From: Azorinus chamasolen
Lineage: Eukaryota; Mollusca; Bivalvia; Cardiida; Solecurtidae
Assembly (NCBI GenBank): GCA_963576725.1
Contig: OY755237.1
Coordinates: 66,932,269-66,996,268, forward strand
Direction: 5' to 3'
Length of the DNA: 64,000 nucleotides
The number at the start of each line of letters is the position of its first letter. The first letter of the stretch is position 1. A program made the translations under genes and the position numbers. Below, piece by piece: positions 54,588-63,604 of this stretch. The notes under the pieces are model-generated. The model had not been told where the DNA came from. It did not search any database and was given only the letters and a program-made list of their open reading frames with translations.

Positions 54588-54817
54588 CCCTTTCCCTGTT
54601 CTGCTTTCAATACCTACTGAATATTCATTAACAAAATGGTTATAAAGAAATATGGAAGGTGGAGCATTGTAGATATTTTAGAAAGCAATGAAACATCTAT
54701 AAAATTCTATTAGCACAGAACAGACCCTGATCAGATGGCTCCTCTAGGAGCCATCTGATCTGGGTCTACTCTGTTTGCAAATGCATGAAAACACGTTTAT
54801 ATGAGGGAAAGGGTTAA
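54584..54817 (-). repeat. A-family MITE, start of a TTAA-sharing chain
   Basis: 234 bp, core complete with centre CTCCTCTAGGAG. Its right TTAA is the left TTAA of the following B. Confidence 0.84.
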
Positions 54818-55061
54818 CCCTTTACTCCATGAATATTCACGTAAGAAATTATGATACCTTGAATGCTAATTAGATTATTTTGTATAATGGCATATGGACA
54901 CAGGACATTTGGCTCAGACAGAAACTGCAGAATCATATTTATATTATATCATTAGCATATAGAGCAGACCCTGATCAGACGGCTCCTGTAGGAGCCATCT
55001 AATGTGGGTGTACTCCTTTTGCAAATGAGTAGAAAGGCGTATTTATGGAGTAAAGGGTTAA
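54814..55061 (-). repeat. B-family MITE
   Basis: 248 bp, core with centre ctcctgtaggag. The right TTAA is shared with the following C. Confidence 0.83.
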
Positions 55062-55490
55062 TGTTCATACGCCTTTCTACTCATCTGTAAAAGTCACTTT
55101 ATGAAACCATTGTGATAAATAGAGCATTTGCTCCTATAGGAGCAAATGTTCTATTTATCACAATGGTTTCAAAACTACACAATTCTAACATTTTTCTTTT
55201 ATCTAGTAAATGCTCCTTTTCGGTAGATTTATTCAAAGAGGTTGGATAGATCTAAAAATAGCCTATGAAGTAATGGGTTAAAATGTTATTCCATTCCCAC
55301 ATCAGCTATTTTTTGACAAACTCTTTGAATAAATCTACCAAAAATGAGCATTGACTATAGAAAAAGAAAATTTTCGAATTGAGTAGTTTTGAAACCATAA
55401 TGCTCTATATATGACAATGGTTTCAGAAAGTGACTTTTACAGAGGTGTCAAAAGGCGTCAATATGAGAGGGAATGGGAACCAAGTAACGC
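55058..55490. repeat. Two C-family MITEs, opposite orientation
   Basis: 55058-55281 is C (- strand), TTAA-flanked, with centre CTCCTATAGGAG. 55285-55490 is a decayed C (+ strand) with most of the palindrome deleted (gaaaccataatgctctatat). Confidence 0.78.
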
Positions 55491-55849
55491 AGAAGTTTCG
55501 CAGAGTATAATTATCTATGCACCGCATATCCATGCACTGCACCCCATGCTGTAGCATATTCATCAGACAGCTGTTTGAAGTCTGAAAACGGTGTCAGTGG
55601 GACACTGCAGTTAGCTGCCTTGCCTTTATGGCTGCAGCCTCTCAGTGACACAATGGAAGCATGTTGGGGACTCAGTGCAAAAAGATGTAACTACAGACTA
55701 AAGGCTCATGAATGTATGCTATCCTTTGCAAACATTTCATCTGGATATATCCAATGTATATATTACTGGTCATATTCTTGAAAAGAAATGGAAGAAAAAA
55801 ATCTTCTTTTAAAATTAAAGTAATAAAAGCCACCTGCTGTTGCAAATCC
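55491..55849. other. Unassigned sequence
   Basis: A 68-codon open frame (55575-55781) lies here but shows no domain, and no splice-compatible frame with the zinc-finger gene is convincing. Confidence 0.4.
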
Positions 55850-56375
55850 ATGTTAACTCATTAAAAATGTCCTTCATATTACAAACACTTTTTGACTCCT
55901 TTGCAAACAGAGTAGACCCCCAGATCAGACAGCTCCTCTAAGAACCATCTGAAGACTGAGGCTAAGGGTCTGCTCTGTTGCTTATGAACTTTATTAAAGA
56001 CCTTAGAACCCTACAGTTATTTGTAACCTATTCCAAAACCTCCTGTGTACATAATTATTATGTCACTATAAACATTTTGGCCAATTAATATTCATGATGC
56101 CATTATATTTCGCACATGAATATTCAACAGGGAAAGGATGTAACCATTACCTTGGGAATATTCATGTAAGAAATAATGACATCATGAATATTTATTAGCT
56201 GAATCTGTTTTTAATGGCATAAATTATGAACACAAGATCTTTTGGCCAGTGGCAGAAACTAGAATCAGATCTATATTATTCCAAAAACAAACAGAGCAGA
56301 CCCTGATCAGACGGCTCCTACAGGAGCCGTCTGATCTGGGTCTTCTCTGTTTGCAAAGGCATTAAATGATGGCTA
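55850..56375. repeat. B-family copies, opposite orientation
   Basis: 55850-56142 is B (+) with a core insert (gaagactgaggctaagggtc). 56143-56375 is B (-) with a perfect core (centre ctcctacaggag), the right terminus decayed. Confidence 0.72.
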
Positions 56376-57075
56376 TAGAGGTTCTGCTGACTTGTTTAGT
56401 GAGAGTTCAGCCTGGTGAGGGGGCCATACAATCATGTGATTCCTGTAAAAACCACTTTGCCCCCACGTCACAGCACTTCAAAACTCATTTATCTCGAAAA
56501 TCACCATAACATTAATACCTTCTTTCTTAATGTTATACAACTCAACATCTCTAAATCCTGTGAAGTAGCTATAAACCGACTGGATTTAATGATGTCACAA
56601 ACATTTAGCCCTTTAGTTTGTGAATATTCATGTATGAAATGATCATGAATATTAATTAGAGCATTTGTTTTAATGGCATGTGGAAACGAGATCTTTGGCT
56701 GCGGCAGAAATTGTAAAATCATATCTCTGTTGTTTGATAATCAAACAAAGCAGACCCTATTCAGACGGCTTCTTAACCCTTAAACCATGAATATTCATGT
56801 AAGAAATAATGACATCATGAATATTTATTAGATTTTTTTTTATAATGGCATAATTATGAACACAGGAAACTTAACTCCAGGGCACAGTGTATTAATCTAG
56901 CGTTACACCTTGGTTTCAAATAATATAGATATGATTCTAAGTTCCTGTCTTATTACTCCATAAGCAACAGAGAAGACCCTGATGGGACAGCTCCAATAGC
57001 ACTGCCGTCTTATGTCTGTGTCTACTCTGTTTACAAAGGTATTAAAAGATGTACTTATGGGGTGGTCTATTGTTG
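56376..57075. repeat. Unassigned segment, then B interrupted by B
   Basis: 56376-56600 is unassigned. A B (-) copy begins near 56602 (agccctttagtttgtgaata). It is cut in its core at ggcttcttaa, where a second B (-) copy begins (56773). That second copy contains a foreign segment (cttaactccagggcacagtg to ggtttcaaataa). Confidence 0.6.
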
Positions 57076-57139
57076 TTTAATGATAGAGTCTATTCAATAC
57101 GAAAAAGTCTATGAAATATTTTACCTCTGTAGCAATCAC

Positions 57140-57318
57140 TTCTTGAAACCATTGTGATAAATAGAGCATTTGCTCCTATAGGAGCAAATGCTCTATTTAT
57201 CACAATGGTTTCAAACTACAAAATTCTAAAATTTTACTTTTCTCTAGTAAATGCTCCTTTTGGGTAGATTCATTAAAAGAGGTTGGATCTAAAAATAGCC
57301 TATGGAGGAATGGGTTAA
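57140..57318 (-). repeat. C-family MITE, left end missing
   Basis: The palindrome is perfect with centre CTCCTATAGGAG. The right end is tatggaggaatgggttaa. Confidence 0.8.
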
Positions 57319-57530
57319 ATTTGCCTAGTTTTTATAACTTTATTAGATTGAAGTATGTAGTAACAAATTGTGGGAACCCTTCAGGAGCAGTTGATCTGGG
57401 TCTGCATTATTTGCCTAAGTTTTGTCCAAATACAAATGTACTTAAAATACTAGAGGTAGTCTCTTCTGATGTAAAAAGGTAGAATTCTTTCTTTCAACAA
57501 TTTGGGTGTCATCGCCCTTTACAAACAGTA
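57319..57530. repeat. J-type fragment and unassigned sequence
   Basis: A J right arm (cttcaggagcagttgatctg, gtctgcattatttgcc) lies at 57378-57415. The remaining bases show nothing definite. Confidence 0.4.
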
Positions 57531-57705
57531 CCCATGCTTATAAAACTTTTAGTTGAGTCTGAGTTCGTTCTCAAGTTTTTGATTGGTCAGATTTGAGCCT
57601 TTGGCTCAAATCTGACCAATCAAAAGCTTGAGAACTCAAATCTGACCAATCAAAAGCTTGAGAACGAACTCAGACTCAACTAAAAAGTTTTATAAGCATG
57701 GACCC
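57531..57705. repeat. G-family foldback element inside an I core
   Basis: The left end is cccatgcttataaaac and the right end is tataagcatggaccc. The flanks acaaacagta and ctgattgaccag are halves of an I core, so it interrupted that hairpin. Confidence 0.72.
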
Positions 57706-58639
57706 TGATTGACCAGAGATAATTACTAGGTATGTCATCAAGTTCCAGACTGCTTGACAATGATTAAGTTTTTTAAAAAAATGGAAGATTACAAAATTTT
57801 ACGTTCAAGAGTTACTTGAGCTGTTTTCAGCTGTGGCAATGTGACTCGCAGCAGAAGCACCGCTGTCAATGTCTGTGGAATCCCGAGTTACGACTCAGGG
57901 GGATTACTGACTCTTGCTCCCCACTGTGACTTCCTCAAGTGAGCCAAACTCATTAAGCCACTTGTTCGCTAACTGTTTCAATATTTTGAAAGACGATAAA
58001 TGCAGAAGTACAGATTTACCGCTTGTTCTCACCGTATCTTCACAAAAGACATGTCGTTTCAGCAGTTTTTTCTCACAGCATTCAACCCTCAGCTGGTCTT
58101 GGACGAATAAGTAATAACATTGAAACAGTTTTGATCTAGATGAGACACTGAGTTAATGAGCATCTCATGAGGATGTAGACTAGTTGATATTCTAATAATG
58201 TTTGTAAGAAAAAATTGAAATGATGTCTAATTTGAGAAATGATTCAGAAGACACTTTCAGCTATTCAATATTTACACTGAAGATAGACTCAAGGTTTAAC
58301 AGCGGTTGCCCCGAGGAACAAAGAATTGAACAACCATTATCAACTGGAGAAAAAGATGATATATAAATATATGCTGATTAAAAGCCTCAGATGTGGAAGT
58401 TTGAAATAAGTGCTCCGCATTAAATTTCATTAAAAGAACATTTAAATCTCTACCAGATATTTCTGAAATTTGTAAAATGTGACAAAAGTGTTTAATTCAG
58501 ATTTTGATGGCAACTCTTTTCACACAAATGCTTATCATTTAATTTAAATGTTTTTGAATTTGTTCTAAGTGACACTCGTAGAGAGAGTCACTTGTATTGT
58601 ATCTACCCCAACTGAAGAAAATTGAATATTTCAACCCTT
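57706..58639. other. Unassigned intron sequence
   Basis: F-type fragments occur at 57735-57765 and 58120-58190. Open frames of about 66-70 codons exist on both strands at 57907-58118. Neither shows a recognised domain or clear splice borders, so no gene is called. Confidence 0.4.
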
Positions 58640-58787
58640 TTAAGCCTTTACTCCATAAATACACCTTTATTTCTATGCCTTCACAAACAGAGTAGATCCA
58701 GATCAGACGGATCCTGTAGGAGCCGTCTGATCTGGGTCTACTCTGTTTGCAAATGTGTGAAGACATTCATATGAATGAAACGGTTAA
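58640..58787. repeat. Solo-hairpin MITE
   Basis: About 148 bp between TTAA copies, formed only from a B short arm, the core (cagatcagacggatcctgta, then ggagccgtctgatctgggtc) and a second short arm (gtgaagacattcatatgaat). The long body is absent on both sides, making the element nearly symmetric. Confidence 0.7.
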
Positions 58788-58838
58788 CAAGACCCATGAA
58801 TATACCAAGTGGTAATAATAGAGAGGTTCTACAACATT

Positions 58839-59096
58839 TGAAACCTTTACTTCATGAATAATTATGTAAGAAATAAGGACGTCATGAATATTAATTGAAT
58901 GTATTTTTATGATGGCATAATTATGAACACAGAAAGTTTTGGCCATAGCAGAAACTGTAAAATTAGTTGTTTATTTTTTCATAAGCAAACAGAGCAGACA
59001 ATAAACAGATGACTCCTACAACAGACATCTGATCTGGGCCTACAGTGTTTTCAAAAGCATTAAAAGGCATATTTATATATGGAGTAATGGCTTTAA
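58839..59096 (-). repeat. B-family MITE
   Basis: The left end is tttgaaacctttacttcatg and the right TTAA (59093-59096) is shared. The core is damaged (gactcctacaacagacatctg). Confidence 0.76.
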
Positions 59097-59342
59097 CCCT
59101 TTACTGCATGAATATGCCTTTCTACACCTTTGCAATCAGAGTAGACCCAGATCAGACAGCTCCTATAGGAGCTGTCTGATCAGGGTCTGCTCTGTTTGCT
59201 TGTGAAGTAATATAGATTTGATTCTATAGTTACTGCCATAGCTAAAAACTCCTTTGTCCATGAACTATTATAACAAATTATTCTAATTAATATTCATAAC
59301 ATCCTTATTTCTTTGATGAATATTCATGAAGGATAGGGTTAA
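59093..59342 (+). repeat. B-family MITE, full length
   Basis: 250 bp between TTAA copies, core complete with centre CTCCTATAGGAG. Confidence 0.86.
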
Positions 59343-59403
59343 GCCAAAATTTACTCCATGAATATGCTGGTCAGAATTAATGACAGTATGAATATAAGAT
59401 ACT

Positions 59404-59830
59404 TTAACCCTTTCCTTTATATAATTTTAAAACACCTTTTCACACATTTTTAACCCGTTCTCTGTTCTGTATTTAGGCCAAATTTCAATACCTACTAAAT
59501 ATTCATTACAAAATAGATATAAAGAAATATGGAAAGTGGAACATTGCAGACATTTTAGAAAGCAAAGAAACAGATCTATTGAGTTTATAAGCAAACAGAG
59601 CAGACCTTGATCAGATGGCTCCTAGAGGAGCCGACTGATCTGGGTCTACTCAGTTTGCAAATGCGTGAAAAATGCTTGAAAACATGTTTATATGAGGGAA
59701 AGGGTTAAACAGAGTAGACCCTGTAGGAACCATCTGATTAGAGTCTGCTCTGTTTGCTGGTGGCATTATATAGAAGTAATCTTACAGTTTTTGCCGAGAT
59801 AAAAACATCCTGTGTTCACGCTCTATTGTA
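59404..59830 (+). repeat. MITE interrupted by an A-family copy
   Basis: The outer left arm ttaaccctttcctttatata to cacacattt is followed by A (59450-59708, - strand, centre ctcctagaggag). The outer copy then resumes at aacagagtagaccctgtagg. Confidence 0.7.
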
Positions 59831-59971
59831 AAAATCCTGAAACTGTAGAAATAGATATATGTTATTTTCGTGAGCAAACAGAGCAGACCCTGATCAGGTA
59901 GCTCCTGCAGGAGCTGTCTGGTCTGGGTTTACTCTGGTGCCAAAAGGTGTCTCTATGGAGTAATGGGTTAA
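59831..59971 (-). repeat. B-family MITE, left body missing
   Basis: The core is complete with centre CTCCTGCAGGAG. The right end is ctctatggagtaatgggttaa. Confidence 0.72.
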
Positions 59972-59993
59972 GTGAAAATGCGACTCCATTTTT

Positions 59994-60144
59994 AGCTCGT
60001 CTGTTTCGAAGAAATCATTAGCTATTGTCGTAACTCCGGCCATAACTTCGTCAATTTTTCTTTTACAACCTTCAATTTTAGTATGCATGTTCATCTTGAC
60101 AATTATGACAGACGAGTGTTGCACCAGCTTGCAGTGCTCTTGTT
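59994..60144 (+). mobile_element. Short Helentron-like element just upstream of exon 7
   Basis: 151 bp. The 5' CTCGTCTGT (59996-60004) is inverted as ACAGACGAG (60108-60116). A short stem (GCAC/GTGC) and CTCTTGTT (60137-60144) close the element, 32 bases before the exon. Confidence 0.66.
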
Positions 60145-60176
60145 CTGCTGTGGCATTCATTTGTCTTTCTCTGCAG

Positions 60177-60352
60177 GTTTGAAGGCATCAGACACACACC
60201 TGGAGCAGTGGAAGTGTCAGAAGTGTGGGTACCAGGCATATTATGACCAGCAGTACCAGAACCACCTACTGTCCCACCCTGAGGACACTATCAAATGTAA
60301 ATGTTGCAACTTTGTCACCTTTGAAAAAGATGACCTCCTGTCCCATTTCAAG
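60177..60352 (+). CDS. Internal exon 7, first C2H2 zinc finger and most of the second
   Basis: The acceptor is tttctctgcag and the donor is aaggtaacc. Two bases complete the split Gly codon. In exon numbering, finger 1 has C14, C17, H30 and H34 (C-x2-C-x12-H-x3-H). After a six-residue linker, finger 2 has C41, C44 and H57. Its last His must lie in the next exon, outside the window, so an intron interrupts the finger. C2H2 fingers coordinate zinc and typically contact DNA. Combined with the AT-hook this suggests a nuclear DNA-binding regulator. A Helentron-like element ends about 32 bp upstream of the acceptor. Confidence 0.93.
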
Positions 60353-60420
60353 GTAACCAAAGCACATGTAAAAATAATTAATAAGATGTTGCAGATTGTT
60401 ATATCGTTGGATGTGACCTA

Positions 60421-60688
60421 ATAACGAAGTTGCACTAGTTTTGTAGTTTTTCACCTGTCTGTTGGTCTGTCTGTCATTCAGTCTGTTCGTGTATCTTTAT
60501 AGATTTTTACTAAGACATGCATTTAGCACCATGTCTTGACCAATTTTTCTCAAATTTGCTTTAAGCATTGTCATGAATAAACGCTTGAAGGAGTTGATTT
60601 TCAAAGGAATCTGTCATGATGATCCACTTATTTTCTCTGACAATGTGGCGGCATGGGCTATATGAGCTGGCTCACTAAAGTGCTTTAA
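60421..60688 (+). repeat. Second copy of the 637-880 repeat
   Basis: It runs from ataacgaagttgcactag to ctggctcactaaagtgcttta. It shares gaccaatttttctcaaattt and the terminal hairpin region (gagctggctcac) with the first copy. Confidence 0.65.
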
Positions 60689-60734
60689 TTATTTCATGCA
60701 TGAATTTTTATGGTGAAAAGGGTTAACTCATTAC

Positions 60735-60931
60735 TTGATGAATATGTGTTTTTTATATGGCTACAAAGATGATTTAAAAAATCTTCTGAAACCACTGGAC
60801 AGATTTCATTGTGATTGGCATGATTGTAAAAAGGCAATCCGCTTCTGCCATCTACCTGACTGTCAGCCTTTTTTCTTGTCACACTTCTTTCATCCTGGGA
60901 GGTGATGTGTGTTTCGTCGAACACTCTTGTT
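60735..60931 (+). repeat. Helentron-like 3' end
   Basis: A hairpin (GTGTT, loop, AACAC at 60909-60924) leads directly into CTCTTGTT (60924-60931), the same terminus as the complete elements. The 5' limit is not clear. A Cys/His-containing frame upstream of the hairpin is considered incidental. Confidence 0.5.
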
Positions 60932-60948
60932 TGAACTAAGTGCCGTCA

Positions 60949-61177
60949 TTTACCCTTTACTCCATGAATTTTATGTTTTTGCAAACAGAGTAGACCTAGG
61001 TCAGACGGCTCCTATAAGAGCTGTTTGATCAGGGTCTTCTCTGTTTGCTTATGAAATAATACATTGTATATATATGATTCTGCAGTTTCTGTCATGGCCA
61101 AAAATTTCTGGTAATCTAACTAATATTCATAAAATTTCATTATTTCTTGCATGAATATTCATGGAGTCAAGGGTTAA
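60949..61177 (+). repeat. B-family MITE
   Basis: It runs from tttaccctttactccatgaa to catggagtcaagggttaa. The core centre is ctcctataagag. Confidence 0.8.
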
Positions 61178-61377
61178 ATAGGTCCATATGTTATCCCATG
61201 GATGCAAATTAGTAGATTTAAGGAGTCCCTCTGTACTCCATGTGCCAAGGACAGAAGTCTGCGGTTGTACTTTTGCTCTTTTATGCCACCTATTGTTCAT
61301 GAAGCAGATTGAAGTCTTAACTCTTACTCAGTTGTAAAAAAATTTATGTCTGCTCAAATTTGGATTTGATGCAATTT
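61178..61377. other. Unassigned intron sequence after exon 7
   Basis: No exon continuing the second zinc finger (a His codon a few residues after the splice) is visible here or further to the window end. Confidence 0.45.
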
Positions 61378-61620
61378 TTACTACTTCAAATAAATGCATT
61401 TTCACGTATTTGCAAACAGAGTAGACCCAGATCAGATGGCTGCTTTGGGAGCCGTCTGATCAGGCTCTGCTCTGTTTGCTAATGGAATTTGACAGGTCTG
61501 TTTCTTTACTTTCTAAAATGGCTACAATGTTCCACCTTCCATATTTCATAATAACAATTTTGTCCATGAATATTCAGTAGGTATTGAAATTCGGAATAAA
61601 CATAGATTACAGGGAAAGGA
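61378..61620 (+). repeat. A-family MITE, left terminus missing
   Basis: It runs from ttacttcaaataaatgcatt to attacagggaaagga. The core centre is mutated (ggctgctttgggagccg). Confidence 0.76.
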
Positions 61621-62135
61621 AAACAGATTGTCAAACAGCTTGGATCCTGATGAGATGCTGAGTTTCTTGGCACCTAGTCTGGATTCACATTGTATGGAAA
61701 TTATGTGAGTAAGGTCGCAGATAATAAGATAAGGGTTAAAAGGTTGGAATGAAACAGTTTTGATCTAGATGAGATCATGATAAAGTAGATGGCTCATCAG
61801 GTTCCAAATTGTCTGACGCTATTGGAGTGATTTTGAAACGAATAGAAAAAAATATGCATATAAAAACCTGAGAATAAACAATTTGTTTATAGCTGATCGT
61901 TATTTAGAAAGTTAACACATGTCATGAACCCTTTCGTGGCTTAATTTTCAAAATGGCATAGCCCACCATTGTTTAATGATAGAGTCCATTCAGCATGAAA
62001 GGGTATAATTTGTGTGAAGATTGTGAATGAAAAACAGTTCAAACCCTGATCAGTCAGGACTCCTATGGAACCTCCTGGTCTGGGTTTACACTGCTTGCAT
62101 ATTCTAGTACACTCTTTTCCCGCAATCAAAGGGTT
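61621..62135. repeat. F-family fragments and a related element
   Basis: F arms lie at 61630-61695 and 61748-61815 (cagttttgatctagatgaga, ggttccaaattgtctgac). 61925-62135 runs accctttcgtggcttaattt to cccgcaatcaaagggttaa with core aacagttcaaaccctgatca to ctgggtttacactgcttgc. Confidence 0.55.
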
Positions 62136-62462
62136 AAACTGTAATAAAAAATTAATATAAAGTTAATGTCACTGATAATGGTTGCCGGGGATTACTTACT
62201 TGTGAAAAAATCACAAGTTTTCTAAGCCCCTGAGATTAAGAATGTTTCATAGCAGTGATTAAACACAGCACAATATGTATATTAATTAATTTAATTGTTG
62301 TATTAAAAGTAGAAGATAAGGAAAATTATATAACCATGGCTGTAGAGAATCAGTCTTGCAGCATATGAGCAGACATGAGTATGATAGCTTTTTTCCTAGG
62401 GGGCTGTCTGATCTGGGTCTGCTCTGTTTGCAGTCATAAAAAGATGGGATAATAGTGTTTAG
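62136..62462. other. Mostly unassigned, with a B core remnant
   Basis: 62380-62435 is the right half of a core (ggggctgtctgatctgggtc). The rest is AT-rich with no call. Confidence 0.4.
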
Positions 62463-62883
62463 CTCTTTCAACCCTGGACACACATGCACTGTCATTTGCA
62501 GATAGTGTAGATCCAGATCAGAGGGCTCCTAGAGGAACCCTTTACTGATCAGGGTCTACAATATTTGTCATTTAACATCCTCAGGCACGTTTGAGCCTTT
62601 TATACTGAGTGGACTCTATAGTTAACCCTTGCAATGCGGGACCCGAGTCACTAATGTCCTTTGCAAACAGTGTAGACCCTTATGAGAGGGCTCCTAGGGG
62701 AGCCCTCTCATCAGGGTCTGCACTGTTTGTCATGTTACACTTTTCTTTAGAAAACATCCCTAAATATTCACCATAAGCTTGACCTATTTGACTTTTGGAA
62801 TATTCCATTTGAAAATTCAGCGTTGTAAGGGTTAAACAATGATGGACTATTCCACTCTGATAATTCAGGATTGAAAGGGTTAA
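62463..62883 (+). repeat. I-family MITE with a second I nested inside
   Basis: The outer I runs ctctttcaaccctggacaca to tcaggattgaaagggttaa. It is broken at ggactctatag-ttaa by an inner I (62622-62835, 214 bp, core centre ctcctaggggag). It resumes with acaatgatggactattccac. Confidence 0.75.
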
Positions 62884-63103
62884 CCCTTTCCCTGTTTTAT
62901 GTTTATTCCAACTTTCAGTACCTTTTGAATATTCATGGACAAAATAGATATAATGAAATATGGCAGGTGGAACATTGTAGCCATTTTAGAAAGTAAAGAA
63001 ACAGATCTTTCATTAGCAAACAGAGCAGACCCTGGTCAGACTGATCTGGGTCTACTCTGATTGCAGATGCATGAAAACACATTTATATGAGGGAATGGGT
63101 TAA
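62880..63103 (-). repeat. A-family MITE with collapsed hairpin
   Basis: TTAA-flanked and shares TTAA with the I element. The core is reduced to cctggtcagactgatctggg, so the centre is lost. Confidence 0.8.
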
Positions 63104-63232
63104 ATATCACAGTCAGCACAGATTAACTTGGTATTTGTCACTACTGTAACCTTTCAACTGCATGTCTATATATAAGATCAAGAATATTCAAAATACAAGA
63201 GAACATTTTGTTGATCAAGATTACTTAACCCT

Positions 63233-63462
63233 TTAACCCTTTCCTCCATTAATACGCTTTTCTGCGCCTCTGTAAAAATCACCTATTGAAACCATTGTGA
63301 TAAATAGAGCATTTGCTCCTACAGGAGCAAATGCTCTATTTATCACAAATGGTTTCATTAACTACAAAATTCTAAACTTTTCCTTTTCTCTAGTTAATGC
63401 TCCTTTTAGATACATTTATTCAGAGGTTGGATCTAAAAATAACCTATGAGGGAATGGGCTAA
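63233..63462 (-). repeat. C-family MITE
   Basis: It runs from ttaaccctttcctccattaa to gagggaatgggctaa. The palindrome is nearly perfect with centre ctcctacaggag. Confidence 0.83.
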
Positions 63463-63604
63463 AAGCAGGAAATAAGTGTACTGACATTCGATTTATTAAC
63501 CATTTAGATCAGATCAGACAGCACTTTGAATATTATGCAAATATGAACTGGTAAGAAAGTTCTAATCATTGAAATCTACAGTGAATCTTTTCATTAGAAA
63601 TGTA

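Larger units (their letters stand above)
9495..60176 (+). other. Giant intron of about 50.7 kb
   Basis: No exon of the zinc-finger gene could be found between the exon ending at 9494 (phase 1) and the one starting at 60177, which needs exactly two bases to restore the frame. The interval is filled with nested miniature transposons, satellites and one 5.9-kb insertion, with some plain AT-rich stretches. A short phase-1/phase-1 exon could still be hidden here, because such an exon would leave the frame unchanged. Confidence 0.75.

Noticed and set aside
57907..58118. Open frames on both strands with several Cys residues on the minus strand
   Set aside because: They are short, lack a domain and lack clear donor/acceptor borders in a compatible phase. 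They are left as unassigned.
60083..60421. Single-exon 112-codon frame over exon 7
   Set aside because: The first part is a Helentron-like element and the acceptor; the last part is intron. Only 60177-60352 is supported.
60735..60895. Cys/His-rich frame (contains HCDWHDC) that might be another zinc-finger exon
   Set aside because: It lies just upstream of a hairpin-CTCTTGTT element end, does not fit C2H2 spacing, and does not supply the missing His after the exon 7 donor in the right phase.
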